NCBI RefSeq assembly: GCF_004766045.1
Contig: NZ_SPQQ01000010.1
Coordinates: forward strand, 140,686-204,685
DNA length: 64,000 bases
Reading direction: 5' to 3'
DNA from: Desulfosporosinus fructosivorans
GTDB taxonomy: Bacteria; Bacillota; Desulfitobacteriia; Desulfitobacteriales; Desulfitobacteriaceae
Shown: piece by piece, positions 8,595 to 17,145 of the stretch
Numbering within the stretch: the first letter of the stretch is position 1
How the letters are laid out: the number at the start of each line of letters is the position of its first letter
The notes under the pieces: model-generated
Told to the model about the DNA's origin: nothing
What the model saw: only the letters and a program-made list of their open reading frames with translations
The model's database searches: none
Program-made: the position numbers and the translations under genes

Positions 8595-9077
8595 CTACGC
8601 TAAAACTAAAGCCTTTACAAGCCATTGTCTTACATCTGCTTCTTCTGATCCCTCTGTCAACACGAGTTCACTGATTAAAATTTGGCATGCATTCTCATAC
8701 ATCTTTTTCTCTCCAGTAGAAAGGCCTTTTTCATTATCCCTTTGAGCGAGGCTACGCACAACATTGGCAACTTCAAAAATATTGCCACTCTTGATCTTTT
8801 CCAAGTTCGCACGATAGCGTCGGTTCCATGCTAATGTGGCAGCCGTGTCTTTAGTTCTTAGTACTTCTAACACATCTTTAACCATAGTCGGAGAAATTAC
8901 TTGCCGTAAACCTAAGTTCTCCACATTGTTTAAGGGAATAAACAATTTCATATTCCCTACTGGTAAATGCATGACATAATATTGGTGCTTTTCCCCGAGA
9001 ACTTCACGCTCTTCAATCGATTCAATAATACCGGCACCATGCATCGGATATACAACTTTGTCACCAACCTTAAACAT
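8595..9077 (-). CDS. carD: CarD family transcriptional regulator
   Basis: CarD/CdnL proteins bind the RNA polymerase beta subunit through an N-terminal Tudor-like domain shared with TRCF and stabilise open promoter complexes. Here FKVGDKVVYPMHGAGIIESI starts the domain and LPVGNMKLFIPL follows. The helical C-terminal half contains VRSLAQRDNEKGLSTGEKKM. The length of 160 residues is normal. The gene is on the minus strand upstream of the PIN/TRAM gene and divergent from the next gene at 9261. Confidence 0.93.
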   Translation of the reverse strand: MFKVGDKVVYPMHGAGIIESIEEREVLGEKHQYYVMHLPVGNMKLFIPLNNVENLGLRQVISPTMVKDVLEVLRTKDTAATLAWNRRYRANLEKIKSGNIFEVANVVRSLAQRDNEKGLSTGEKKMYENACQILISELVLTEGSEEADVRQWLVKALVLA

Positions 9078-9260
9078 TTAGCCACCCCCTTATATCTTAT
9101 TATAGCAAGGAACAAAGCCCGGGTCAAAATTTTAAAATTATATCATACAAGTCTTAAGGCTGTCAATTTCCCTTTTTATCCCTTAATCCTCTTGAAAATT
9201 GACAATAGCCTAGCCGTCTCGTTATAATAGAGTAGGCAGAAAGGAGTGAGGATAGCACAC

Positions 9261-9653
9261 ATGGAACAACTCACTGACCAATTCCAAAGCACTGTAAAAT
9301 CCCTGTTAATCCGTCATCAAAGTATTTTGGATATCCTGTCTAAAGGACAAGAAACGTCTGCGCGTGTTAACCGTGCCGTTGTTAAATCGGTGACAAGTTG
9401 CGGTTGCCATTCAGTCAATGCGCAAAAGAAACCCATACCGCCAGATGCCAACCTTGCTGATCTCAAAGAACTCTTGAACAGCCAACTCGAAGGCTTTATT
9501 TGCGATAACTGCCGAGACATCATAGAAGCGGAATTAGGCAAGCAGCTCTTTTACATAGCAGCTCTATCCAATGCCTTAGATATCTCGCTGACTGATGTAC
9601 TAGACCACGAGAACAAAAAACTTCAGACTTTAACAATTTTCAACTTGACCTAA
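9261..9653 (+). CDS. Conserved clostridial protein next to carD (family unverified)
   Basis: The 130-residue product resembles a small conserved protein found in Desulfotomaculum and Desulfosporosinus relatives, often annotated as a DUF1573-family member; the family name is from memory and not verified. Visible features are a helical N-terminus (LLIRHQSILDILSKGQE), a VTSCGCHSV Cys pair, and FICDNCRDIIEAELG with a second CxxC, so it may bind metal. The ATG at 9261 is preferred over the GTG at 9246. It is divergent from carD and ends in a strong terminator. No function is assigned. Confidence 0.7.
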   Translation: MEQLTDQFQSTVKSLLIRHQSILDILSKGQETSARVNRAVVKSVTSCGCHSVNAQKKPIPPDANLADLKELLNSQLEGFICDNCRDIIEAELGKQLFYIAALSNALDISLTDVLDHENKKLQTLTIFNLT

Positions 9654-9690
9654 GTCACCCCCCCAATATGTAATAATGATTTAAGTCTTT

Positions 9691-9715
9691 AAGCTCCTGC
9701 AGTGCAGGAGCTTTT
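9691..9715 (+). terminator. Rho-independent terminator after the 9261-9653 gene
   Basis: A perfect stem AAGCTCCTGC / GCAGGAGCTT followed by TTTATATT sits between two converging genes. With its flanking A/T runs it may serve both the plus-strand gene and the Shango helicase on the other strand. Confidence 0.8.
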
Positions 9716-9756
9716 ATATTATACCACTTATCCAAGAATGCTATGAATTATTAATA

Positions 9757-11901
9757 TTATCCAATCAAGGAAATTATTAATAATCGAGAACTTTTTAGAT
9801 ACTTTAAGGCCCCATTGATATCAAGTTCACTCATGAAATGCATTTTTCTTTGCAACTCACCTGTCAAATAAGGCGAGTATTTTGTTACCAGCCACTCATT
9901 TTCCCGGATAAAGAAAACAAGATCCGAGTCCTCCCAAGTTTGCTTTTGGATCTTTTCGATAAGATCTTGAAAGTCGACATGCCTAGGCAAAACAATACGT
10001 TCTATTTGACTCGGTCTGCGTTTGATATCTAACCCAGATACAGCTCTGAGCATCCAGATCAACGTATTGCAAATTACAGTTCCTACGTAAGGTTCAAATA
10101 CCAGAGCATCACGAACCTCCCAAACAACACGCTGATTTGAAGATACATGATATAAGGAATACTTTTTCCTTGCACCCGCGAGACACTCGCTAGCGTTGTC
10201 ATCAAGATATTGAAATTGATCTTCCGAACACAATACCTCATACATTGTTTCTGCAATTTTACGATTGATCTTACCTGGATCACTCAGATACTTTGGTTTC
10301 TTAGCATTCACGGCAGTGTGGACAAAAATCTTATTCTTTTTGGAATCCATTTCCTTAATCGTCCATAATTTCCCTGCTAAGATGACGTTTTCCCCAATAT
10401 CAAACCTTACCCCTCGATCGAGTTGACCGATCTTGCGCATGCCACAGTATACATCATAATATGAAGCCATCATGAATACTGAGTAGAAATCTTTCCCTCT
10501 TAACAATCGCTCTCCCTCGAGCCCTACAATATACTCATTGAGTCCAGGAACAACCTCCAACATTTCCGTACTCACCATATGCTCAATTAGGCTTACTAAG
10601 TCCTTCTTGGGAAGTTTATAAAAGGTCGCATTATTTTCGAGGGCATGAAGGAGCCTGCTCCAAGTTACACCATTGTACTCCTGACAGAGAGAGATGATCT
10701 GGTGGAAGGCAATATCATAGGGTGCAGGACAACCCACAGCTGGCTCAATCCAGCCTTCTAGCAAGAGCTTCATGACGGCAATAGACTGTATCAGGCTGTC
10801 TTCACGGGTCGTATACATCTGAAGGATCTGAGCATCCTCTTGTTTTCTGCCAGAACGTCCAATGCGTTGCTTAAGAGAGGAAACCGTAAAGGTCGTATCC
10901 AGTTGACAGACAAGATCAAGCGCTCCTATATCTATGCCGAGTTCGAGAGAACTAGTACAGACAATACTTTGGGGGGTCTTTGAGGTTGCCAACCTTTTCT
11001 CCACGTACTCTCTTTCTGCTTTGTCGATTGAGGAGTGATAAGCAAAGTACCCTTCTTGGATTCCCTCCTTTTCCGCCAAACGGTTAAGCATGACTGTCGT
11101 TTCTTCCACCGTGCCTCTACTATTGCAAAAGATCAGAGATTGATAGTCTCGAGTAACCTCTCTCAGGTCTTCTAAGAGCTCTAAGGGCATTTTCCCGTCC
11201 TTTCCAGCCGGAAAATGCAATAAGGAATACTGAAGTTCCTTGTCCTCGTCAGAGACTTCGACCACTTCAACCTCTTCAGGATGATGAGGATTAACCCATT
11301 GTTTGATGAGGTTAAAATTTCGGATGGTTGCCGATAAACCTATGATACGTGGTTGAACCCTTGTATACGAATACATCCTTGATAACAGAGAACGTAGTTG
11401 CGCCCCTCGCCGAGAATCGAGAAACGAGTGGATTTCATCAATCACGATGAATTCTATCCCCTGGAAAAGGGGTAATAAATGTCCAGTCTTGTTAATAAAC
11501 AAGCTTTCTAGGGATTCAGGCGTGATCTGAAGTATTCCGGAAGGATTTTTAAGGAGTTTGTTTTTTTGACTTTGCCCTACATCCCCATGCCAACGATGAA
11601 TGTTTATCTCACTGTTTTGGCATAAGCGTTCAATCCGTTCAAATTGGTTATTGATTAACGCTTTAAGGGGAGAAATATAGAGTACCTTCAGCTCCGCCTG
11701 GGCACGATCTTCTATCTTAGTGATAATAGGTAGAAAAGCCGCTTCGGTTTTTCCCGAAGCTGTGTTTGCAGAAACTATGATATCTGATTCCGTCTGCATG
11801 ATCAGCGGGATCGTTTGATCCTGAACCGAGGTGAAATTTTCCCATTTCATAGCCCAGATCCGTTGTTGCATTTTCTCTGATAAAAGCTTAAAGGTATCCA
11901 C
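9757..11901 (-). CDS. sngC: DEAD/DEAH-box helicase, Shango-like SngC
   Basis: This is a superfamily 2 helicase of 714 residues related to Lhr-type and BREX-associated helicases. Motifs seen are I (NTASGKTEAA, about residue 46), II as DEIH (155-158), III SAT (190-192), TSSLELGIDIG (316-326) and VI QRIGRSGR (345-352). The C-terminal 300 residues are specific to this group and unassigned. The start is GTG with a GGGGTTGG site. It is the third gene after a TerB-like protein and a BrxD-like ATPase, the composition published for the Shango anti-phage system. Motor activity on DNA is inferred; its target is unknown. Confidence 0.82.
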   Translation of the reverse strand: MDTFKLLSEKMQQRIWAMKWENFTSVQDQTIPLIMQTESDIIVSANTASGKTEAAFLPIITKIEDRAQAELKVLYISPLKALINNQFERIERLCQNSEINIHRWHGDVGQSQKNKLLKNPSGILQITPESLESLFINKTGHLLPLFQGIEFIVIDEIHSFLDSRRGAQLRSLLSRMYSYTRVQPRIIGLSATIRNFNLIKQWVNPHHPEEVEVVEVSDEDKELQYSLLHFPAGKDGKMPLELLEDLREVTRDYQSLIFCNSRGTVEETTVMLNRLAEKEGIQEGYFAYHSSIDKAEREYVEKRLATSKTPQSIVCTSSLELGIDIGALDLVCQLDTTFTVSSLKQRIGRSGRKQEDAQILQMYTTREDSLIQSIAVMKLLLEGWIEPAVGCPAPYDIAFHQIISLCQEYNGVTWSRLLHALENNATFYKLPKKDLVSLIEHMVSTEMLEVVPGLNEYIVGLEGERLLRGKDFYSVFMMASYYDVYCGMRKIGQLDRGVRFDIGENVILAGKLWTIKEMDSKKNKIFVHTAVNAKKPKYLSDPGKINRKIAETMYEVLCSEDQFQYLDDNASECLAGARKKYSLYHVSSNQRVVWEVRDALVFEPYVGTVICNTLIWMLRAVSGLDIKRRPSQIERIVLPRHVDFQDLIEKIQKQTWEDSDLVFFIRENEWLVTKYSPYLTGELQRKMHFMSELDINGALKYLKSSRLLIISLIG

Positions 11902-11971
11902 GATATTCCAACCCCCATTTTACCCTACGATCTACAACGTTTGTTGCTCATTAATTCAGTTGTTCCTATAC

Positions 11972-12007
11972 GTTTGTAGGGACAATTCATGAATTGTCCC
12001 TACAAAC
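11972..12007. repeat. 36-base perfect palindrome between sngB and sngC
   Basis: The sequence is a perfect inverted repeat with arms GTTTGTAGGGACAATTCA and its complement, centred on CATG. It starts at the last base of sngB (stop codon 12007-12009) and lies in the 105-base gap before sngC. A relative with the same GTAGGGRCAATT core is at 21234-21270. The pattern fits a dispersed palindromic element and may also act as a transcript-processing or attenuating hairpin. Confidence 0.85.
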
Positions 12008-13332
12008 TAAATCTTTGTTGAACTAAACCGGCTTACTACCGGGTTTTTAGGAGGCAGAGATTTCGCATTTTCCTGTTCTCCAAAGATCTTCGAGCGATCA
12101 AACCCTGGATTCTGCTGCAATATATTTAATCCACCAATAAAGGTTCGAATGATATCACTTGTTGTTAAATTTTCTAAAGCTCCAGGTCTTGAATATTCCC
12201 GAATGATAAACGAACGGATTTCTTCTCCACTAACCTTGAGTTCATAGTCATAATGGAATGCATGGATTTCTACCAGGTTCTTGAGCAAGAGGTACAACTC
12301 TTCCTGTTTAAGAGGGGTGAGCTTAATCACGGGTTGAGATAAGTCCCTGAACTCATTACTTTCAAACTTATTTAGGACTAGTCTTCGTTTGATGGCTTCA
12401 TAACTATAAAGCCCTCTCCGTTCGTCTTCGAGAAACTCAGGGGTGCCACTAAAAATGATATACAGACCTGAGACATTGCCTTGTAGTGTATCGTTAAAAA
12501 TCTTGAGAATAGTCTCGTAATTCTTATCTCTAGATTGTGGATGGGTTATTTTATAAAGGTTAATGGCCTCATCAAAATTGACGACCAAACCAGAATACCC
12601 GATTTGGCGGACGAACTGAGCTATGACCTTAATATAATCATAAAAGTTAGAGTCATCAATAATGTCTCTGACTCCTAGATCCCCTCTAGCCTCAGTTTTA
12701 GTCGAATATTCCCCCCGTAACCAACGCAGTGCGTTGCGCTGTAGAGAATTGTTATCTTCTACAAAGCCCTTAAAATATTGCATTAGGACTCGTACGAAAT
12801 CAAATCCACCCACGAGTCGATCCATTTTATTTGCTGTCTCCGCAATCTCGTTTTCCACATCAATAATAAATTGTGGATTATCATACGCTACAGACCCATA
12901 CCCTTTTTCTTGCATGGTTTTGGTCTGTACGTCACTGATCCATTGATCCAAAATCATAGGCATTGCATTTCCATCGGGAGAAGTAGCCACCGCTAGATTT
13001 TTCATCATTTCTGAGTAAGTAGCCACCGCCTTACCCTCAGAGCCATACAGTCGGCGATTGGCATCAAAATCAACCTTGCCGACCACGAATTTTTCACTAA
13101 AGGCAACTTGTTGGATTAAGGCTTGCAGAAACGTTTTACCCGAACCAAAGGGTCCAATAATAAATTTAATAACCGAGGCTCCGTCCTTCACAGTCTCTAA
13201 ATCTTTCAAGATTTGAGTAGCCTCTTCTTTGCGCCCGACCATAATATGCTCCAGACCCCTATTAGGGACAACTCCGCCATAGAGTGAGTTTAGAATTGCT
13301 GTTGAATCTTTTTTACGAAGTTTTCCTGCCAC
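12007..13332 (-). CDS. sngB: BrxD-like P-loop ATPase (DUF2791), Shango-like SngB
   Basis: This is an AAA-type P-loop ATPase of 441 residues of the DUF2791/BREX BrxD group. Walker A is GPFGSGKT (residues 60-67) and Walker B is LVVNFDEA (249-256). The first part, MVGRKEEATQIL, is typical of the group. The GTG at 13332 is preferred over the upstream ATG (13383) because GAGGAGG, inside the last codons of sngA, lies nine bases before it and removes a 47-base overlap. It sits between the TerB-like and helicase genes. It would be expected to power or gate the helicase in defence, which is inference. Confidence 0.82.
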   Translation of the reverse strand: MAGKLRKKDSTAILNSLYGGVVPNRGLEHIMVGRKEEATQILKDLETVKDGASVIKFIIGPFGSGKTFLQALIQQVAFSEKFVVGKVDFDANRRLYGSEGKAVATYSEMMKNLAVATSPDGNAMPMILDQWISDVQTKTMQEKGYGSVAYDNPQFIIDVENEIAETANKMDRLVGGFDFVRVLMQYFKGFVEDNNSLQRNALRWLRGEYSTKTEARGDLGVRDIIDDSNFYDYIKVIAQFVRQIGYSGLVVNFDEAINLYKITHPQSRDKNYETILKIFNDTLQGNVSGLYIIFSGTPEFLEDERRGLYSYEAIKRRLVLNKFESNEFRDLSQPVIKLTPLKQEELYLLLKNLVEIHAFHYDYELKVSGEEIRSFIIREYSRPGALENLTTSDIIRTFIGGLNILQQNPGFDRSKIFGEQENAKSLPPKNPVVSRFSSTKI

Positions 13333-13336
13333 GAAT

Positions 13337-15037
13337 CTATTCCTCCTCGGTAAGTCTTTGAAGCACTTGCTTGAAATCTTCATTAAACCTTAATACGTCT
13401 CCCTCTTGTTCAATGAGGTTGTCCCCCAAATAGTCCAACGACTTCTCGTTGAGGGAGCTCATAAAGACCCCCATCATGACCCCACGAGTTTTAAGGTAGT
13501 TAATCCCCTCTTGCTTGACCCTTATGAGATCTTTGAACCCAAGGAGAAAATCGCATTCCAGCTTGCTAAGCTTGTCCATGAAAAGCTCAAAATCCTCGTC
13601 CTCGGACACCTGTGTCAACAAATTCAGGACAATTTGCTTTTCTCTCGGCTTTTCCTTGTCTATCTCCGATTTTTTCTCTTGCTCTGATATGTGCAGCTTC
13701 TCAAGCGAATCATTTCCTTTTTCCAGATCCGATATTTCTTGATGCTCAAATTCCTCCTCATCATACCGAAGAGCAAAAATCTCTTGCAACTCCTTGCTTT
13801 CCTTATCCAGCGTATCAATCCGTTCTAAGTCAAACTCAATTAGAGGGATCACCGTAACGTCTTGTTTTAGAGTTTCAGGAGGCTCCGGAATCGAACTACC
13901 CAAGCCCGCATACCCTTTACCTCGAGCCTTTACAAAGCGACTCTCAGACAATAGTGAAGGCTGCCCTTTCTCCTGAAACAACTCTTGGAGAGCATTTTTG
14001 AAACCCTCTGGGAAGAGAGTTTCATCGACGTTTAATTGACGCTTTTCTCCAGCTTTAATTCTAGCAATGTTTTTCGCTAGGACAAATAAGGCTGATAGAT
14101 CTGTTCTCATTTTTAACGATGGAAACCGCTTGGCTTCCAGTTTATTCTGAACCCTGCGAGCAATCACTGCATTTGAGAATAATCGTCGTTCAAAACTGGC
14201 CGATGCATCGAGTGGTATCCATACGTCTATGAGTTTTTCCCCTTGCACTTGATACTCCCTCTCTAAAAGCGCAAGCGAAATTTTGAAGACTTTATAAATA
14301 AGATTTCTATTCGATTTAAAGAAAGCTGTTTTATTATATCTGATAAATCGTTTCCAAAAGGTAATAGAAACCGTCTCTAATTTATTCTCAAATTGTTTGA
14401 GTGTCTCATAATCGGAAGACTCATAGTTACGTATCTTAGCGTTCCACTTCTTTTCAAGCTCATACTCCTCTAACTCATAGCAAAAGTCACAAATCCAGCG
14501 TGGCAGAAAATGATCCAAACTATAATGCTTATCCTGATAATTCAGGAAAATCCGATCTAACATGCTTAAATTAAAGGCTGCATTATCGTTAAATGTGTAA
14601 TTTAGAAGTTCATAAACAAATATAAAGACGTAACCCGAGCCTGTATTTAGGTAGTTACCACTCAGTACCTCTTTTCTCCAGTAGAAGTACCATTCCTTTT
14701 GGGCCTTATTCAGAGTGTCAAACAATGGCTCGTAAGTATTAAGAAATACCGGTTTTACAGGTTTTCCCGGTGTCTCCTGTCGCCTAGAATAGGTTAGAGA
14801 ATCCTTGCAGAACTTAAAACTATCTCTTTGAAAATCTGCCTCTTGAAGAGGCTTTCCCTTGATAGTTTCGAGAAATTCTTTAACTGGCAGTGGTGTTTTG
14901 ACATGTCGATATTCTGGTAGAATCAAGGCTTCCACAGAATATGTTAAATTACCAGTAGCAGATATTTTGTTATTGCCAAGCTCTGTGGCCCGTTTGATAT
15001 CAAACTTATCCAACATGTTCAAGAGTTTATCGATCAT
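13337..15037 (-). CDS. sngA: TerB-N/TerB-C domain protein, Shango-like SngA
   Basis: The 566-residue protein resembles TerB-N/TerB-C-containing proteins that accompany DUF2791 ATPases and SF2 helicases. The N-terminal two thirds contains aromatic-rich stretches such as AQKEWYFYWRKEVLSGNY (about residue 110) typical of TerB-N. A low-complexity, charged linker covers about residues 410-470, and the C-terminal 110 residues look like TerB-C. The start at 15037 has an AAGGACTGGG site. It is the first gene of the module and probably senses or recruits rather than catalyses. The domain assignment is by pattern recognition and less certain than for the other two genes. Confidence 0.75.
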   Translation of the reverse strand: MIDKLLNMLDKFDIKRATELGNNKISATGNLTYSVEALILPEYRHVKTPLPVKEFLETIKGKPLQEADFQRDSFKFCKDSLTYSRRQETPGKPVKPVFLNTYEPLFDTLNKAQKEWYFYWRKEVLSGNYLNTGSGYVFIFVYELLNYTFNDNAAFNLSMLDRIFLNYQDKHYSLDHFLPRWICDFCYELEEYELEKKWNAKIRNYESSDYETLKQFENKLETVSITFWKRFIRYNKTAFFKSNRNLIYKVFKISLALLEREYQVQGEKLIDVWIPLDASASFERRLFSNAVIARRVQNKLEAKRFPSLKMRTDLSALFVLAKNIARIKAGEKRQLNVDETLFPEGFKNALQELFQEKGQPSLLSESRFVKARGKGYAGLGSSIPEPPETLKQDVTVIPLIEFDLERIDTLDKESKELQEIFALRYDEEEFEHQEISDLEKGNDSLEKLHISEQEKKSEIDKEKPREKQIVLNLLTQVSEDEDFELFMDKLSKLECDFLLGFKDLIRVKQEGINYLKTRGVMMGVFMSSLNEKSLDYLGDNLIEQEGDVLRFNEDFKQVLQRLTEEE

Positions 15038-15182
15038 CCCAGTCCTTCGCCCTTCTATTCGTAAAGTTCTACCGTAACATAGCCCTGTTTAATAATTATA
15101 GCATTAATTGATGCCAATGGTATGTTATCTACATTTTGAATTAGGAAGTGCTCGGAAAATCCAGCCAAATGTCACGAATTCA

Positions 15183-15218
15183 TCCAATCCTGACTCCTAC
15201 TCCTACAAGTAGGATTGG
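15183..15218. repeat. Hairpin repeat with TCCAATC-type ends
   Basis: CCAATCCT and AGGATTGG form arms around a TCCTACTCCTACAAG core. It is one of several related elements with a TATCCAATCRTGAGA-like end (others at 15680, 18894, 27340 and 31850). Confidence 0.55.
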
Positions 15219-15265
15219 TACCTCGAGCTCTGCTTTGGTGTGGGTAGACTCGCTCCAAAGTCGAT

Positions 15266-15283
15266 GTTCAACTATAGTTGAAC
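15266..15283. repeat. 18-base palindrome GTTCAACTATAGTTGAAC
   Basis: This is a perfect palindrome, followed by GAGATCCTGGTGA. Similar TTCAACTTTAGTTGAA-GAGTTCACTG blocks occur at 23805, 5733 and (complement) 33884, so it is a dispersed short repeat. Together with the hairpins at 15183 and 15317 it occupies the otherwise gene-free 15038-15371 interval. Confidence 0.6.
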
Positions 15284-15310
15284 GAGATCCTGGTGAGTAG
15301 TTCAAAGTAT

Positions 15311-15341
15311 AAAAAAGGTACCCGTTTTAATAACGAGTACC
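15311..15341 (-). terminator. Terminator of the rubredoxin gene
   Basis: On the minus strand the stem GGTACTCGTT / AACGGGTACC is followed by TTTTTT, 31 bases after the rubredoxin stop. Confidence 0.75.
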
Positions 15342-15371
15342 TACTGCCGCTGAAAGATCAGCAAACGTCCC

Positions 15372-15548
15372 TTACATGGGTTTAAACATTGTTTTGTTGG
15401 CACCACATAATGGACATCTCCAAGTATCTGGCAACTCCTCAAAGGGAACATCCTTCGGTATTTTGCTTTTTTTACAACCTTTTTCTGAGTTGTAGATATA
15501 TCCACAATTTGGCATTTGGCATTGGTGAATTGTACTCTCTTCGCTCAT
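15372..15548 (-). CDS. Rubredoxin with a CX4C first loop
   Basis: This 58-residue electron carrier would bind one iron through four cysteines. The C-terminal half is standard (DTWRCPLCGANKTMF). The first metal loop is CQMPNCGYIYN, with four residues between the cysteines (10 and 15) rather than two. Rubredoxins with such a CX4C insertion are known in Desulfovibrio (Rd-2 type), where the longer loop lowers metal affinity but is functional. The ATG at 15548 follows a GGGGGTGA site and the gene ends at a terminator. It likely serves oxidative-stress or redox enzymes; no partner lies adjacent. Confidence 0.88.
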   Translation of the reverse strand: MSEESTIHQCQMPNCGYIYNSEKGCKKSKIPKDVPFEELPDTWRCPLCGANKTMFKPM

Positions 15549-15679
15549 TTTATGCTCACCCCCTGTCCCATTTTATCATCAAGTTTGGGAAACTCCAATA
15601 CTTTACCTTGATAATACAGCCCATCTGGTTCTGCACCTGCAAAAAAAGTTCTAGGTCCCATGAATGGATAATTATTATT

Positions 15680-15704
15680 TATCCAATCGTGAGACCCCAC
15701 TTAT
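15680..15704. repeat. TATCCAATCGTGAGACCCCACTT repeat end
   Basis: A single-ended copy of the dispersed element TCCAATCRTGAGAYYCCACTT lies between the rubredoxin gene and the 15818 gene. Similar ends occur at 18897, 27360 and 31870. Confidence 0.5.
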
Positions 15705-15710
15705 TGTAAG

Positions 15711-15790
15711 ATTAACTATTAGCAGCTTCCACCGCAACTTCCGCACATGGTCTTTCGTCTAATATAGCTTCAGTAGCTTTGTCTATTCCC
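15711..15790 (-). pseudogene. Possible remnant ending in a CGSCGGSC tail
   Basis: On the minus strand one frame reads MCGSCGGSC and stops (about 15719). A second frame carries KATEAILDERPCAEV just before it. Removing two bases at the junction would give a continuous DERPCGSCGGSC C-terminus, a type of tail seen on small thioredoxin-like or metal-binding proteins. This may be a decayed gene. No start or full domain is visible. Confidence 0.25.
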
Positions 15791-15817
15791 CGCCTAGGAC
15801 AAGACACTTGGACTTTG

Positions 15818-16135
15818 TTATTTTACGTAATCCACTATTATTTTCTTTACGCATTCTTCGCAATTTAGTATTTCTAATGAGTTTGGCAATTTGCTTCTTA
15901 TTGTGCAATCTCGGTTATACTGCTCGCATGCTGCACCACTTACTTTACCTTTTGAAGACTGCATCATCGTTATTCCTCGATAGATTACTTCGCATCTTGC
16001 GATACTATCTGAATCGAGTGTCCAATCATCAAAATCGGATAGTGCCTCCAAGACTGAATTATATTGAGAATACTCTGGATTTCTCGCACGTATTGGGCTC
16101 ACTACGACCCATATCTTATTAGGATTGTCTTTCAC
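15818..16135 (-). CDS. Hypothetical 105-residue protein with four cysteines in the C-terminal half
   Basis: The family is not recognised. The GTG start at 16135 has a GGAGG site nine bases upstream, which supports real translation. The product is soluble in appearance, with Cys residues in ARCEVIY, SGAACEQYNRDC and ILNCEECV, the last a CxxC. There is no signal peptide or membrane segment. It lies between the rubredoxin and the archerase cluster on the same strand, and a possible small ORF precedes it. Confidence 0.55.
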   Translation of the reverse strand: MKDNPNKIWVVVSPIRARNPEYSQYNSVLEALSDFDDWTLDSDSIARCEVIYRGITMMQSSKGKVSGAACEQYNRDCTIRSKLPNSLEILNCEECVKKIIVDYVK

Positions 16136-16190
16136 TTTAGTTGGCCTCCAATAATTTGACTCACATCTGCTGAACTAGACTCTAAGTATT

Positions 16191-16334
16191 CTACATCATA
16201 TCCTTCACATAGTCTACGCGTTTTGCTAGTTTCCTACAATAAAGCTCACCTCTTTGGAAACATCCTCCCGTCTTGCTTTTTACATCGAGTATTTTTTCTC
16301 TTTCTATAATAATATCTCTCCCCAAAATTCTCAT
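16191..16334 (-). CDS. Possible small ORF, 47 residues
   Basis: An ATG-initiated frame on the minus strand gives a basic 47-residue peptide beginning MRILGRDIIIEREKIL with two cysteines (GGCFQRGELYC). No ribosome-binding site is evident and no family is recognised. It is listed because it lies just upstream of, and in the same direction as, the 15818-16135 gene. It may be non-coding. Confidence 0.25.
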   Translation of the reverse strand: MRILGRDIIIEREKILDVKSKTGGCFQRGELYCRKLAKRVDYVKDMM

Positions 16335-16404
16335 TGATAAGTGTACTTATTATATTTATTTTGAGAATAGCACTTGCTCCTTAAGCAAGTGCTATTCTCA
16401 GTTT

Positions 16405-17145
16405 TTATGCAAGTAATGCTGCACCTAAAGCAGCGGTTAATTCGGGTTCTGGTGGGATCACAACCTTCCCCTTTAACTCCTGTTCGAGGAAGCTGACAAG
16501 GAGGGTATAATGTGCCCCTCCCCCAGTGAAAATCAAACGTTCTGGATGTCCCACCGACTCGACAAAAATCGCGAGACGTTTTGCCGTACTTTTAAAAAGT
16601 CCTGCTATTACTTCAGGCTTAGGGATCCCTTTAGCAAGCATCGTGATAACTTCCGATTCGGCAAACACTGTACACATGGAATTAATGGGCATTGGCTTAG
16701 CTTCTGCAGCTAAAGCCAGTTCCTCAGTCGTTAAATCTAGTCCTTTAAGTATAACATCTAAAAAACGCCCTGTTCCAGCAGCACATTTGTCATTCATGAT
16801 AAACTGGACAACTTTTCCCGCGCTGTTTTTCCTAATGACCTTAGCGTCTTGTCCCCCTAAGTCGAGAATGTACGCGTTATCGGGAAAATAAGCATGACAC
16901 CCTCTACACTGACAGGTGATTTCTGTAATCACCCTTCCTTCGGGAAAGTTTACTCGTCCATACCCTGTGACCACGAGTTTTTCGGGTTTTTCCCCGTGTT
17001 CTTGGACGTAAGACTTTAAGAGGGTCAAACCCGCCTGGACAGAATCGAAACGGGAGAGTATGACTTGGCTGTATATCCGTTCTCCGTTTTCTAACACGAC
17101 CAATTTTGTGTTAACAGAGCCGAGATCTAACCCAGCCTGCTTCAT
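16405..17145 (-). CDS. BadF/BadG/BcrA/BcrD ATPase (2-hydroxyacyl-CoA dehydratase or DCCP activator, YjiL-like)
   Basis: This ASKHA-fold ATPase of 246 residues would couple ATP hydrolysis to delivery of a low-potential electron to its partner (the archerase mechanism). DLGSVNTKLVV near the N-terminus and ILDLGGQDAKVI are the nucleotide motifs. The dimer-bridging [4Fe-4S] cluster ligands appear as NDKCAAGTGRFLD (C121) and NSMCTVFAESE (C158). The start overlaps the stop of the partner gene by four bases (ATGA). The usual length and context identify it as the reductase of the protein encoded upstream. Confidence 0.9.
   Translation of the reverse strand: MKQAGLDLGSVNTKLVVLENGERIYSQVILSRFDSVQAGLTLLKSYVQEHGEKPEKLVVTGYGRVNFPEGRVITEITCQCRGCHAYFPDNAYILDLGGQDAKVIRKNSAGKVVQFIMNDKCAAGTGRFLDVILKGLDLTTEELALAAEAKPMPINSMCTVFAESEVITMLAKGIPKPEVIAGLFKSTAKRLAIFVESVGHPERLIFTGGGAHYTLLVSFLEQELKGKVVIPPEPELTAALGAALLA

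Noticed and set aside
9757..15037. BREX or DISARM assignment for the three-gene defence module
   Set aside because: No PglX methylase, PglZ, BrxL or DISARM methylase/PLD gene is present; the BrxD-like ATPase alone does not make a BREX system.
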